64,000 nucleotides of DNA from an uncultured Lachnospiraceae bacterium. Its GTDB lineage: Bacteria; Bacillota; Clostridia; Lachnospirales; Lachnospiraceae. Where the stretch lies: positions 62,001-126,000 of the forward strand of contig CANQOK010000002.1 in assembly GCA_947625465.1 (NCBI GenBank), written 5' to 3'. Position 1 is the first letter of the stretch, and every line of letters starts with the position of its first letter. The notes under the pieces are model-generated. The model did no database searches, had not been told where the DNA came from, and saw only the letters and a list, made by a program, of their open reading frames with translations. Shown in pieces: positions 18,525 through 25,973 of the stretch. A program made the position numbers and the translations under genes.

Positions 18525-19229
18525 CTACAGGTATTCCTCCAGTACATCGGTGATCACATCCGCTTCCTGCATGCTGATTTTTCTTCCGGGCTTTCCCGCT
18601 CCGGCCTTCCCGGTGTTTTGCGCAAAAATATTGTCGTACTGTTCTCTTTTTTGCTGAACCCGTGCCTGCTCCATAGCATCCCGCCGGCTGCTGATCTCCG
18701 AGATCACCAGTTTTTCCGCCAATACGTTATCCAGATAATCTTCCGCCATACAGATCATCTGCTCCCGTCTGCCGTCCACATCGACAAGCCGTTCCAGCAA
18801 TTCCAGCATCAGGAGAACATATGTGCCGAACGCTGCCGTCAGGATCATCCCTTCCCACTGTTCTCCCGCCTCGTACTGCAGGATACAGCGCAGCGCGCAC
18901 AAAACTACGATCGACAGCTTGCAGATTGTCGTAATATGCTGCCAGGTCATCAAACCCAGCCCCAGCCTGCGGTCCCGATATAAAAACTTTTCAATCATAG
19001 CGGCTGTATTCGCAACGCCTCCGTTCAGCCGATATGTACCTTCATATTTTAACGCGATCTGTTTTAAGAGCTTGTCCTTTGTATTCCCGATATCCGCGGC
19101 CTGCGTGGATTTTCTTCCGTAATAAAGTCCCAGTCCGCAGCGAATTGCGGCTGCGGCTGTAAATAATGTCAGTACCGCAATCTCCGTCGCCCACGTCCGA
19201 CTGATCCATTCACTGAAACCTGCCAACAT
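18525..19229 (-). CDS. Unknown membrane protein
   Basis: The product has 234 residues and I recognise no family. Hydrophobic segments lie at about residues 12-32, 95-115 and 125-145, and the C-terminal 90 residues are charged, helical and probably cytoplasmic (EISSRRDAMEQARVQQKREQ). The central stretch KYEGTYRLNGGVANTAAMIEKFLY may be a short extracytoplasmic or membrane-proximal region. Good ribosome binding site (AAGGAAGG) and codon use support a real gene. It lies 68 bp upstream of pgi on the same strand, but no functional link is evident. Confidence 0.75.
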   Translation of the reverse strand: MLAGFSEWISRTWATEIAVLTLFTAAAAIRCGLGLYYGRKSTQAADIGNTKDKLLKQIALKYEGTYRLNGGVANTAAMIEKFLYRDRRLGLGLMTWQHITTICKLSIVVLCALRCILQYEAGEQWEGMILTAAFGTYVLLMLELLERLVDVDGRREQMICMAEDYLDNVLAEKLVISEISSRRDAMEQARVQQKREQYDNIFAQNTGKAGAGKPGRKISMQEADVITDVLEEYL

Positions 19230-19359
19230 AGAAATCCCTTCCTTTTTTCATAGATTCGCTTCGTACCATCAGCGTTTCTATCATCATAGCACAGATTTCA
19301 GAGAATCCGAGACAGATTCCACCGCAAGTTTCAGCCGTTTTTGACAATCCGATTCATTT

Positions 19360-20055
19360 TCAGCGGTAATTTCTGCAGATTTCTTCCGCCAGACGCACCA
19401 AATGCCGGATTGCCTGCTTTTCAAATTCCTGATAGTCCATAGCGGCGCTGTCGTCTGCTTTATCCGAAATAGCGCGGACGATCAGAAACGGAATTCCGTT
19501 TAGCCATGCCCCCTGCGCAACTGCCGCGCCTTCCATCTCCGTACAGTATCCTTTAAATTGATCCGCGATCCACTGTTTTTTGGCCCGATCCGAAATAAAC
19601 TGGTCGCCGGACACCACTCTTCCTTCAAAGACCTGAATTTCAGGATTCACCGCTTTACAACAATTCTTAGCCAGTTCACGCAATTTCTCATCTGCTTCAA
19701 AAACGGACCGCGGCATCTGCGGGATCACGCTGATCGGATATCCAAAACCAGTGGCATCCATATCATGCTGCAGCGCCTCCGTAGACAATACAATATCGCC
19801 GATATTGATCTCGGCCTGCAGCGAACCCGCTATCCCGGTATTGATGATCGCGTCCACAGCAAAGGCGTCCGCCAGAATCTGCGTACACAATGCCGCATTT
19901 ACTTTTCCGATTCCGCTCCTTACCACTACTGCAGGCTGTCCGCACAAAATCCCCTGATAAAATTCCATCCCGGCTTTTTTTACGATGGTGATCTGGTCCA
20001 TCTGCGCCTTTAACAACTCTACTTCTATTTCCATTGCACCAATGAATCCTAACAT
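19360..20055 (-). CDS. mtnN: 5'-methylthioadenosine/S-adenosylhomocysteine nucleosidase
   Basis: A 231-residue enzyme that hydrolyses the glycosidic bond of methylthioadenosine, S-adenosylhomocysteine and 5'-deoxyadenosine. Catalytic features are in place: Glu in GAMEIEVELL, the NTGIAGSL ribose/base loop, VSGDQFI, Glu in TEMEGAAVAQ, and the general acid Asp in RAISDKADD. The start follows AAAGGAG. It supports methionine salvage and removal of SAM by-products. Confidence 0.96.
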   Translation of the reverse strand: MLGFIGAMEIEVELLKAQMDQITIVKKAGMEFYQGILCGQPAVVVRSGIGKVNAALCTQILADAFAVDAIINTGIAGSLQAEINIGDIVLSTEALQHDMDATGFGYPISVIPQMPRSVFEADEKLRELAKNCCKAVNPEIQVFEGRVVSGDQFISDRAKKQWIADQFKGYCTEMEGAAVAQGAWLNGIPFLIVRAISDKADDSAAMDYQEFEKQAIRHLVRLAEEICRNYR

Positions 20056-20067
20056 TGACGATTCTCC

Positions 20068-20096
20068 TTTACATTTCTTTTCTTTTATTTTATACT
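20068..20096 (+). promoter_or_regulatory. Promoter of the TSCPD gene
   Basis: TTTACA and TATACT with a 17-bp spacer, about 50 bases upstream of the start codon. Confidence 0.6.
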
Positions 20097-20145
20097 ACGA
20101 ACAAGCTATGAAATATTTCAGACCTCTCACAGAAAGGAGTTCATT

Positions 20146-20397
20146 ATGACTTATCTGTATACCCCAAGGGGTGTTTGTTCCCGATCGATCCGATTGGATG
20201 TAGAGGGCGACACGATTAAAGAAGTTCAGTTCGTCGGAGGCTGTAACGGCAATACACAGGGAGTTGCCGCTCTGGCAAAGGGAATGAATATCCATGAAGC
20301 CATCAGCCGCCTGAAGGGAATTGACTGCGGAGGCAAAGGCACTTCCTGCCCCGACCAGCTTGCCCGGGCACTGGAAGCATATCTGGCACAGGCATAA
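20146..20397 (+). CDS. TSCPD domain protein (TIGR03905-type)
   Basis: An 83-residue protein with the full domain: YTPRGVCSRSI at the front, VQFVGGCNGNTQGVAAL, and LKGIDCGGKGTSCPDQLARAL. The Cys pattern (CS, GGCNGN, DCGG, SCPD) resembles the C-terminal domain of class II ribonucleotide reductases and suggests metal or thiol chemistry. The function of the stand-alone form is unknown. The start follows AGAAAGGAG. It is a monocistronic gene with its own promoter and terminator. Confidence 0.9.
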   Translation: MTYLYTPRGVCSRSIRLDVEGDTIKEVQFVGGCNGNTQGVAALAKGMNIHEAISRLKGIDCGGKGTSCPDQLARALEAYLAQA

Positions 20398-20417
20398 CAG
20401 CCTGTGTCAGTTTTTTT
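20387..20417 (+). terminator. Terminator of the TSCPD gene
   Basis: CACAGGC and GCCTGTG form a 7-bp stem over the stop codon, followed by seven T residues. Confidence 0.75.
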
Positions 20418-21534
20418 GTTTTTCCTTTATAAAGAGTCCCGGCAGCTTTTTCCGAAACAGATACCGTATCCTGCCGGCTGCCAGATTCAGCGGGACCGAT
20501 TTTGTTTTCAGTATAAACAGCATCAGACTATCCCGCATTCCGTTTCCGCGGCCAAACGGGATCAGCTCCGCAAACAGATAATCGGAAAAAACCGCTTTCA
20601 TCCACTGCTTTCTCTGCGCATGATCCAACCCGTTTTCCCGGCCGCAGTTCCGTTCCATGGCTGCAAAAATATATTTCGCAAAGATACCGCCCAGGATCTT
20701 TCTGGTTTTGGCGTCCGCATGATCCCATCCGATCTGCTGGCTGAACAGCATGTCAATATGCGCCCGGTGAATCTCATAATAATTCACCAGATTTTTTTCT
20801 TTCAGCCGCCCGCTGTTCCGTTTGCAGTAATGATAGGGCGCGATATTTACCAGGTTCATGGAATCAATGTCTGTCACATATTGGATATTAAACCTGGCGT
20901 CTTCCAATAACGGCATATCCGCCATTTCCAGCTTCAGATGTTTTAAATAAGCGGCTTCATAGAATTTATTGCATACATATCCGTACAATGTGTTTTGTTC
21001 CAGACTGATGATCCGGTCACGCACCTCTTTTTGTCCTCTCAGGAACAATACCGTCAGACTTTCTCCATGACTGCCTTCATCAAAGGTCAGCGCCTCCGGC
21101 TCCCCTTTTTTCACGGGCAGGAAGCGTTCCGTTGCCGAAATTTTCCCTTCCTGGTCAAAATATTCTTTCAGGATCCCCAGCACCGTTAGCTTCGCCGGAT
21201 GACTCCGAAGCACCCGATACACGACTTCCAGCATGGTATCCGCTATATAATCATCCGCGTCCATAAACGTGATATAGGTTCCCTCTGCTGCCGCGATCCC
21301 CATATTACGGGCGTATCCGGCGCCTCTGTTTTCGTCCAGTTTGATCAGCCGGATCCGCTCGTCCCGGCTGCTGTACTCCCTGCAGATCAGATTGCTGGCG
21401 TCTTCCGGGCAGTCGGAGACAAGCAGAAGCTCCCATTCTCCAAAGGTCTGGTTCCGCACGCTTTCAACCGCTTTTCTAATATAATTCTGCGCATTATAAA
21501 CCGGAATGATAATGCTGAACAATGGCTTGCCCAT
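20407..21534 (-). CDS. Glycosyltransferase family 2
   Basis: The product has 375 residues. ATG 21534 follows GGAGG; an upstream in-frame TTG is unlikely to be the start. The GT-A fold begins with FSIIIPVYNAQNYIRKAVES, has VSDCPEDAS where the nucleotide sits, and the metal-binding FMDADDYI. The C-terminal half is helical and lacks obvious membrane segments. It probably adds a sugar in the cytoplasm to the glycan exported by the adjacent ABC transporter, as the last gene of the racemase-ABC-GT unit. Donor and acceptor are unknown. Confidence 0.9.
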   Translation of the reverse strand: MGKPLFSIIIPVYNAQNYIRKAVESVRNQTFGEWELLLVSDCPEDASNLICREYSSRDERIRLIKLDENRGAGYARNMGIAAAEGTYITFMDADDYIADTMLEVVYRVLRSHPAKLTVLGILKEYFDQEGKISATERFLPVKKGEPEALTFDEGSHGESLTVLFLRGQKEVRDRIISLEQNTLYGYVCNKFYEAAYLKHLKLEMADMPLLEDARFNIQYVTDIDSMNLVNIAPYHYCKRNSGRLKEKNLVNYYEIHRAHIDMLFSQQIGWDHADAKTRKILGGIFAKYIFAAMERNCGRENGLDHAQRKQWMKAVFSDYLFAELIPFGRGNGMRDSLMLFILKTKSVPLNLAAGRIRYLFRKKLPGLFIKEKQKN

Positions 21535-21552
21535 CCGCGCCTCCAAATTCCG

Positions 21553-22296
21553 CTATTTTGTCTTCTGTTCGTAAATCTCCGCAACTTCTTCCACATCCCC
21601 GGAAGCCACGATCTGCCCCTGTTCCAAAATAATAGCCTTATTGCATAACCGCTTCACCTGTTCCAGCGAATGTGATACAAACAAAACCGTTACCCCTTTA
21701 TCGAACATACTCATGATCCGCGCTTCACTCTTCTTCTTAAACTTTGCATCTCCCACAGATAAGACCTCGTCCAGGATCAAAATCTCCGGCTCTACAATGG
21801 TGGCAATCGCAAATCCCAGTCTGGCGCGCATACCGGAGGAATAATTTTTAAGCGGCACATCAATAAATTTTTCCAATTCTGAAAACGCCACGATCTCGTC
21901 ATACTTAGACTTCAAAAATTCTTTGGAAAATCCCAGTACGGCTCCGTACAGAAAAATATTCTCCCTTCCAGTGTACTGCGGATCAAATCCCGCACCCAGT
22001 TCCAGCATGGGAGCGATCTTCCCGTGTTTTTTTACGGTTCCTGTCGTAGGCTTATAGACTCCCGCAATGACCTTAAGCAGCGTACTTTTCCCTGCTCCAT
22101 TCAGGCCCAATATTCCCAGCCGGTCCCCTTTATTCAGGGTAAATGAAACATTCTTCAAAGCCCAGAATTCATCATACTTGATCTGACGCTTCAGAAACTT
22201 GATCATATATTCCTTCAAGCTGTCTAATTTTTCTTTACTTAAATTAAATTTGATGCTCACATCATTTACTTCTAACGCAAGCTTATTTTCACCCAT
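21553..22296 (-). CDS. ABC transporter ATPase for polysaccharide/teichoic acid export (Wzt/TagH type)
   Basis: The product has 247 residues. ATG 22296 follows ACGGAG at good spacing; an ATG at 22317 overlaps the previous stop codon (TAATG) and could also serve. Walker A GLNGAGKST, signature NYSSGMRARLGFA, Walker B LILDEV and the switch HSLEQV are intact. The N-terminal extension (NDVSIKFN, KFLKRQIKYDEFWALKNVSF) is typical of exporters of undecaprenyl-linked glycans. No C-terminal carbohydrate-binding domain is present, so export probably does not depend on a terminal-sugar tag. Confidence 0.93.
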   Translation of the reverse strand: MGENKLALEVNDVSIKFNLSKEKLDSLKEYMIKFLKRQIKYDEFWALKNVSFTLNKGDRLGILGLNGAGKSTLLKVIAGVYKPTTGTVKKHGKIAPMLELGAGFDPQYTGRENIFLYGAVLGFSKEFLKSKYDEIVAFSELEKFIDVPLKNYSSGMRARLGFAIATIVEPEILILDEVLSVGDAKFKKKSEARIMSMFDKGVTVLFVSHSLEQVKRLCNKAIILEQGQIVASGDVEEVAEIYEQKTK

Positions 22297-22316
22297 ATAA
22301 ATCTCCGTTCTTTTCA

Positions 22317-23093
22317 TTAAATATGCAGAATAAATTTATCCTGTTTCTTATAAAACATATAAAATCCCAAAATCATTACCACAACACTGGCAGCAGCCGC
22401 ATAAGCCATCATTTTCCAGTTAATCGGATCATTAAAAACTGCAGCTCTGAAATTTGAGATCAGGCAAAAGAGAGGGTTCAGCTTCAGAACCAGCGCATAC
22501 TCTGACTTCAAAATATTTGTGGGATCATAGAAAATAGCACTGGTATACATAATCAGCATCAAAGCTACACCCCATAAATATTCCATATCCCGAAAGAATA
22601 CAGAGACTGTTCCCAGTATCATTCCAACACCCAATGAAAACGGAAGGATCAAAAACAAAGGAAGAAATGCATATAGCAAATTCCATGTAGGGTACACCTT
22701 AAAAAACAGGCATACTATAACAAGTACAATCAGTGAAATCAGGAAAATAATATAATTAAATAATACCGCTGACAACGGATATAAATATTTCGGCACATAT
22801 ACTTTTTTGATCATGGCGCTGTTGGCCCGAATGGCACGCATAGCGCCATTTGTTGCTCCTGAGAAAAAACTGTACAGCAGCCGTCCTGCCAGAATGTATA
22901 CCGCAAAATTTTTTGTTCTGGTTCCCAGCAGAGTTCCAAATACAATTGTCAATACCGCCGTCTGCAGCAGCGGCTCCAACAGCGTCCAGATGATCCCCAG
23001 ATAAGATCTTCTGTATTTTAACTTGATGCCTTTTTTTACCAATTCCCACAGCAATAAACGGTATTGGCAAAATCCACTTACATATCGGTTCAT
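22317..23093 (-). CDS. ABC-2 type permease for polysaccharide export (Wzm/TagG type)
   Basis: A 258-residue protein with six hydrophobic segments. The N-terminal amphipathic stretch ending in KLKYRRSYLGIIWTLLEP is the classical signature of glycan ABC-2 permeases. It pairs with the ATPase encoded immediately downstream, with which its stop codon overlaps. It moves the polymer, linked to undecaprenyl phosphate, across the membrane. It lies 12 bp after the racemase gene in the same unit. Confidence 0.93.
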   Translation of the reverse strand: MNRYVSGFCQYRLLLWELVKKGIKLKYRRSYLGIIWTLLEPLLQTAVLTIVFGTLLGTRTKNFAVYILAGRLLYSFFSGATNGAMRAIRANSAMIKKVYVPKYLYPLSAVLFNYIIFLISLIVLVIVCLFFKVYPTWNLLYAFLPLFLILPFSLGVGMILGTVSVFFRDMEYLWGVALMLIMYTSAIFYDPTNILKSEYALVLKLNPLFCLISNFRAAVFNDPINWKMMAYAAAASVVVMILGFYMFYKKQDKFILHI

Positions 23094-23105
23094 ACTAATC
23101 CTTTC

Positions 23106-23810
23106 TCAATCACAATATTTTCCGCCGCACTTTTCGATACAGACTCTTGTCAGGATATCCAGCGCGTCTACATAATAATGGCTGCTCAGGCTGTAGTTCA
23201 GATTGAACACGGACAGTTCCGTACAGGCCAGAACGACCGACTGACATCCCGCATCCTTTAACTCCTGCACAACCCGCATAAACTGATGCTTGTCCCCCTT
23301 TTCCCCGCGCTTGATCTGATCGTAGATCAGCGACATGACATCTGCCTGCCGTTCAGGCGACGGATATACGGCCTCAATCCCGTATTGCGCCAGCATTTTT
23401 CGGTACAGATCCCCCTGCACCGTTCCGTCTGTCGCCATGATCCCTACTTTTTTGAGCCCTCTGTTATAAATGTAGGCGGCTGTTTCCCCGATCATATTGA
23501 TAAATTTTCCATCTGTCAGTATATCCAGTTTCCGGGAAAAATAATGGCAGGTATTACACGGAATTGCCAGATATTCACATCCCAAAGACTTTAACTTTAA
23601 AATATCCTCTTCAATAATGCTCCAGAGTTCCTCTTCCCGTCCGCACAAAATACACTCGGTCCGATCCGGGATCGAGGCATGATTATAGATAAAAATATCC
23701 AAATGCTCCCTGTCGTTGTCCACCTGCGTACAGTCTATGATCTTTTTATAAAATACCTGTGTGGCTTCCGGGCCCATTCCGCCCAGGATTCCCAAAGTCT
23801 TTTTCTCCAC
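23106..23810 (-). CDS. Aspartate/glutamate racemase family protein
   Basis: A 234-residue protein starting at a GTG after GGAGGAAATT. The two catalytic Cys are in IPCNTCHYF and LACTELSVF, and the opening LGILGGMGPEATQVFYKKI is typical of PLP-independent Asp/Glu racemases. It is the first gene of the unit that encodes the polysaccharide ABC exporter. A D-amino acid could modify or cap the glycan or its carrier, but this is inference; general D-Asp or D-Glu supply is the alternative. Confidence 0.9.
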   Translation of the reverse strand: MEKKTLGILGGMGPEATQVFYKKIIDCTQVDNDREHLDIFIYNHASIPDRTECILCGREEELWSIIEEDILKLKSLGCEYLAIPCNTCHYFSRKLDILTDGKFINMIGETAAYIYNRGLKKVGIMATDGTVQGDLYRKMLAQYGIEAVYPSPERQADVMSLIYDQIKRGEKGDKHQFMRVVQELKDAGCQSVVLACTELSVFNLNYSLSSHYYVDALDILTRVCIEKCGGKYCD

Positions 23811-23899
23811 AATTTCCTCCAGGTTCTCCGATTAAAATCCGTATATCCATGCGCTGTGAGATCGGCCAAATTTCCTTTTTAAGGCAATAATCCAAGATT

Positions 23900-23928
23900 A
23901 TCTTATCACACAACCCCGAATAAATCAA
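23900..23928 (-). promoter_or_regulatory. Promoter of the racemase-ABC exporter unit
   Basis: TTGATT and TAAGAT with a 17-bp spacer on the minus strand, about 90 bases before the GTG start. Confidence 0.5.
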
Positions 23929-23951
23929 TTATTGCTTTCGGATTCCGCGCT

Positions 23952-23998
23952 AAAATAAAAGCGTGCAAAGCCTGACATGATCTGCCCTGCTTTGCACG
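23952..23998 (-). terminator. Terminator of the tRNA-Leu gene
   Basis: A perfect 10-bp stem (CGTGCAAAGC / GCTTTGCACG) followed on the minus strand by CTTTTATTTT, seven bases after the tRNA 3' end. Confidence 0.85.
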
Positions 23999-24004
23999 AT
24001 CCAA

Positions 24005-24091
24005 TGCACCCGGTGGGACTTGAACCCACACGCCTTTTTATTCAGCAAATGATCCTTAGTCATTCTCCTATGCCAATTCGGATACGGGTGC
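24005..24091 (-). tRNA. tRNA-Leu (anticodon AAG)
   Basis: An 87-base cloverleaf on the minus strand. The acceptor stem GCACCCG/CGGGTGC, D-loop GAATTGGCATA, anticodon stem AATGA/TCATT with loop CTAAGGA, a long class II variable arm, and T arm GTGGGTTCAAGTCCCAC are all present. The anticodon reads AAG, so A34 is expected to be converted to inosine. The 3' CCA is not encoded (A73 is followed by TTGG). The long variable arm fits leucine. Confidence 0.93.
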
Positions 24092-24113
24092 GTACATATG
24101 AAGTACGTCTATC

Positions 24114-24142
24114 ATACTAGCTTAAAATCCGCGCAATGTCAA
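24114..24142 (-). promoter_or_regulatory. Promoter of tRNA-Leu
   Basis: TTGACA and TAGTAT with a 17-bp spacer on the minus strand. The predicted start is about 16 bases upstream of the mature tRNA. It sits just beyond the end of mazF. Confidence 0.75.
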
Positions 24143-24171
24143 CTGGTTTTTACGGGGAATATAAAGTCTTT

Positions 24172-24468
24172 TTAATAATCAAAAATCCCCTGTATCGCAT
24201 CTGTCAGATTCATAATATCCGAATAGGAAATCCGGTCAATCTTTTTAAATCCTCTATATCGCAGATCCGCCAGTCTCAACTGCTCGCACATAACGATCCC
24301 TGATATCACATCCGTATTCACCCGAATATGCAGCGGATCTAAAAATGTATCCTGAACGATCGGACATAAAACTGCCTGTTCGGTCTGATTAAAAAAGTTT
24401 TTACTTACAACCAGATAGTATCCTTTTTTCCCTTCGATTGAAATAATGTCTCCCTGTTCTGCCGTCAT
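24172..24468 (-). CDS. mazF: MazF/PemK-type toxin
   Basis: A 98-residue protein with the MazF fold pattern: QGDIISIEGKKGYYLVVSKNFFN at the front (loop and beta-barrel), AVLCPIVQD, and the late Arg-containing helix. In this family the enzyme is a ribosome-independent mRNA endoribonuclease. The typical RG(D)-containing first strand is replaced by EQGDI, so activity should be tested. It starts 3 bp after the mazE stop codon, the usual antitoxin-first order. Confidence 0.85.
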   Translation of the reverse strand: MTAEQGDIISIEGKKGYYLVVSKNFFNQTEQAVLCPIVQDTFLDPLHIRVNTDVISGIVMCEQLRLADLRYRGFKKIDRISYSDIMNLTDAIQGIFDY

Positions 24469-24471
24469 ACA

Positions 24472-24717
24472 TTACCACCTTTCACGCCCCATCGGCTCTC
24501 CCCAGTCAAATTCCTCATACGGTCCCAACTTCCCTCCATACTCCTTCGCGCGCTCTTCTAAGGTACGGTGCGGCTGTTTTATTTTTTTAAGAATAATACT
24601 GCCATCGCTAAACTCTATTTCCAGAAAATCATTTTTCTGAATGCCTGCCGATTCCAATACTTCTTTTGATAAACGGATTCCCTGACTGTTTCCCCATGCT
24701 TTTACCTGTGCATACAT
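24472..24717 (-). CDS. mazE: MazE/AbrB-type antitoxin
   Basis: An 81-residue protein. ATG 24717 follows AAGGAGGCGG. The N-terminal 45 residues are a swapped-hairpin AbrB DNA-binding domain (VKAWGNSQGIRLSKEVLE, FLEIEFSDGSIILKK). The acidic C-terminal tail (LEERAKEYGGKLGPYEEFDW) is the part that normally wraps MazF. An in-frame start eight codons earlier lies inside the palindrome and lacks a site. The protein is expected to repress its own promoter by binding the palindrome. Confidence 0.87.
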   Translation of the reverse strand: MYAQVKAWGNSQGIRLSKEVLESAGIQKNDFLEIEFSDGSIILKKIKQPHRTLEERAKEYGGKLGPYEEFDWGEPMGRERW

Positions 24718-24768
24718 AGTACCGCCTCCTTGTATATACATAGTATATACAAGGAGGCGGTACTATGT
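24714..24768. repeat. Perfect 26-bp inverted repeat over the mazEF promoter, RBS and start codon
   Basis: Arms 24714-24739 and 24743-24768 are exact reverse complements with only ATA between them. On the minus strand one arm holds the spacer and part of the -10 region of the mazEF promoter. The other holds the Shine-Dalgarno sequence and ATG. It is probably the MazE/MazEF operator. In read-through RNA from the upstream operon it would fold into a 26-bp hairpin hiding the ribosome binding site. Confidence 0.95.
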
Positions 24769-24771
24769 CAA
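24742..24771 (-). promoter_or_regulatory. mazEF promoter
   Basis: TTGACA (24771-24766) and TATACT (24747-24742) with an 18-bp spacer, nearly all inside the inverted repeat. Transcription would start about 20 bases upstream of the mazE ATG, so the native transcript carries only one arm. Confidence 0.7.
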
Positions 24772-24780
24772 GCATTTCTT

Positions 24781-25947
24781 CTAAATGATTCCCATCGCTT
24801 CCGCCATCTGCATCAGCTTCCGTTCTCCTTCGATCTCGCTGGGATACGGATACCGGCGCGCCGCTTTCTCAAACTGCGCTTTCACCTGCTCTGCCTTCCC
24901 GGCGTCTTTTTCCAGTAAAAGCGCGATCATATATCGGGTGCGCAGGACACTCGGAAATTTTTTCATGGCTTTCATAAATTTCTTCTGCGCCGCCGTAAGC
25001 CAGCCTTCCAGCTTTTCCTGACGGTTCTCTCCCAGCAGTTCACAGCAGATCAAGTCGCAGATCATCAGGCTGCGGTGGATCCCGACAATGCCGCTGTCCA
25101 TGGCAAGCAGCTTCTCCATCTGTTCCTGAGCCGCCGTAAGCTGACGCTCCTCCATCAGCCGGTTACAGGAAAACACGCCGATCGCCGCAATCAGAGGATT
25201 TTTCATTCCTTCCTCCGACGGCACGGCAAACCATTCCGGCGGCATATCCTTCACCCGGATGCTTTTTGCCAGAAGTTCATTGATCTTCATCTGCAGCCAG
25301 AATGCGCGCATCGCTTCCGGATTCTTATTGAGAGAAACCGCATTGCAGCCGTCATTATCCACAGCGCCCATCCGCACCGGCAAGCCGTTTAAAAGCGCAC
25401 ACACAACCCCGATCACAGCTAAGATCAGAAAAACAAGCGACGCCATCGGAAGATCCCGGAAGACGAACCACAGGATCAGACTGATCACCGCCAGCAGCAG
25501 ATTCATGATGGAGCCGCCCAGATTATATAAAACCACCGGAAATTTCCCGTCCTGCATTTCCGGCGGCGTCATCAGGCATTGCCCGCCGGTTCCCGCAATA
25601 TGCAGTCTGCGAAACCGCAGCTTTCCGTTTTCTTTGATCCATATCAGACTGCCGATCCGAAAGGAAGAAAACCGGTATCCGGTCAGCCGTCCGAACAGAA
25701 AATGTCCGAATTCATGACAGACAATATGGATCAGTATACTCCCATACATCGCTGCCAGTACAATGACCAGCGCTAATATTTCTTCCCCTGTACTGCGGTC
25801 CGCCGCGGCCGTCTGTTCCAGATACCGGGCCATCAGAACCCCGCATACGGCGCCGAGCCCTACAAGACACAGACCGCCGATCAGTCCGGCAGCGAACTTT
25901 ACCGGATACTGCTTCCGTTCGTCTTTTTCTTTTGTCTGTTTCTCCAT
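24781..25947 (-). CDS. M50 family (site-2-protease-like) membrane metalloprotease
   Basis: The product has 388 residues. Membrane helices lie at about residues 18-40, 58-80, 130-160 and 165-190. The zinc motif HEFGH, near residue 79, lies in IHIVCHEFGHFLFGRLTGY. The second-half region NLGGSIMNLLLAVISLIL holds the Asn-rich segment of the family. The C-terminal 190 residues are soluble and look like helical repeats (LAAQ-type, ERQLTAAQEQMEKLL), suggesting a protein-binding arm. It closes the 13-kb polysaccharide operon, 26 bp after the DUF6311-like gene. A role in surface-glycan enzyme turnover is only inference. Confidence 0.87.
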   Translation of the reverse strand: MEKQTKEKDERKQYPVKFAAGLIGGLCLVGLGAVCGVLMARYLEQTAAADRSTGEEILALVIVLAAMYGSILIHIVCHEFGHFLFGRLTGYRFSSFRIGSLIWIKENGKLRFRRLHIAGTGGQCLMTPPEMQDGKFPVVLYNLGGSIMNLLLAVISLILWFVFRDLPMASLVFLILAVIGVVCALLNGLPVRMGAVDNDGCNAVSLNKNPEAMRAFWLQMKINELLAKSIRVKDMPPEWFAVPSEEGMKNPLIAAIGVFSCNRLMEERQLTAAQEQMEKLLAMDSGIVGIHRSLMICDLICCELLGENRQEKLEGWLTAAQKKFMKAMKKFPSVLRTRYMIALLLEKDAGKAEQVKAQFEKAARRYPYPSEIEGERKLMQMAEAMGII

Positions 25948-25973
25948 GTCCCGACCCCGCTTTCGTTTCGCGA

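Noticed and set aside
24005-24771. tRNA-Leu next to mazEF as the edge of an integrated element
   Set aside because: No duplicated tRNA 3' end, integrase or phage genes are seen on either side, and gene content on both flanks is the same surface-glycan type.
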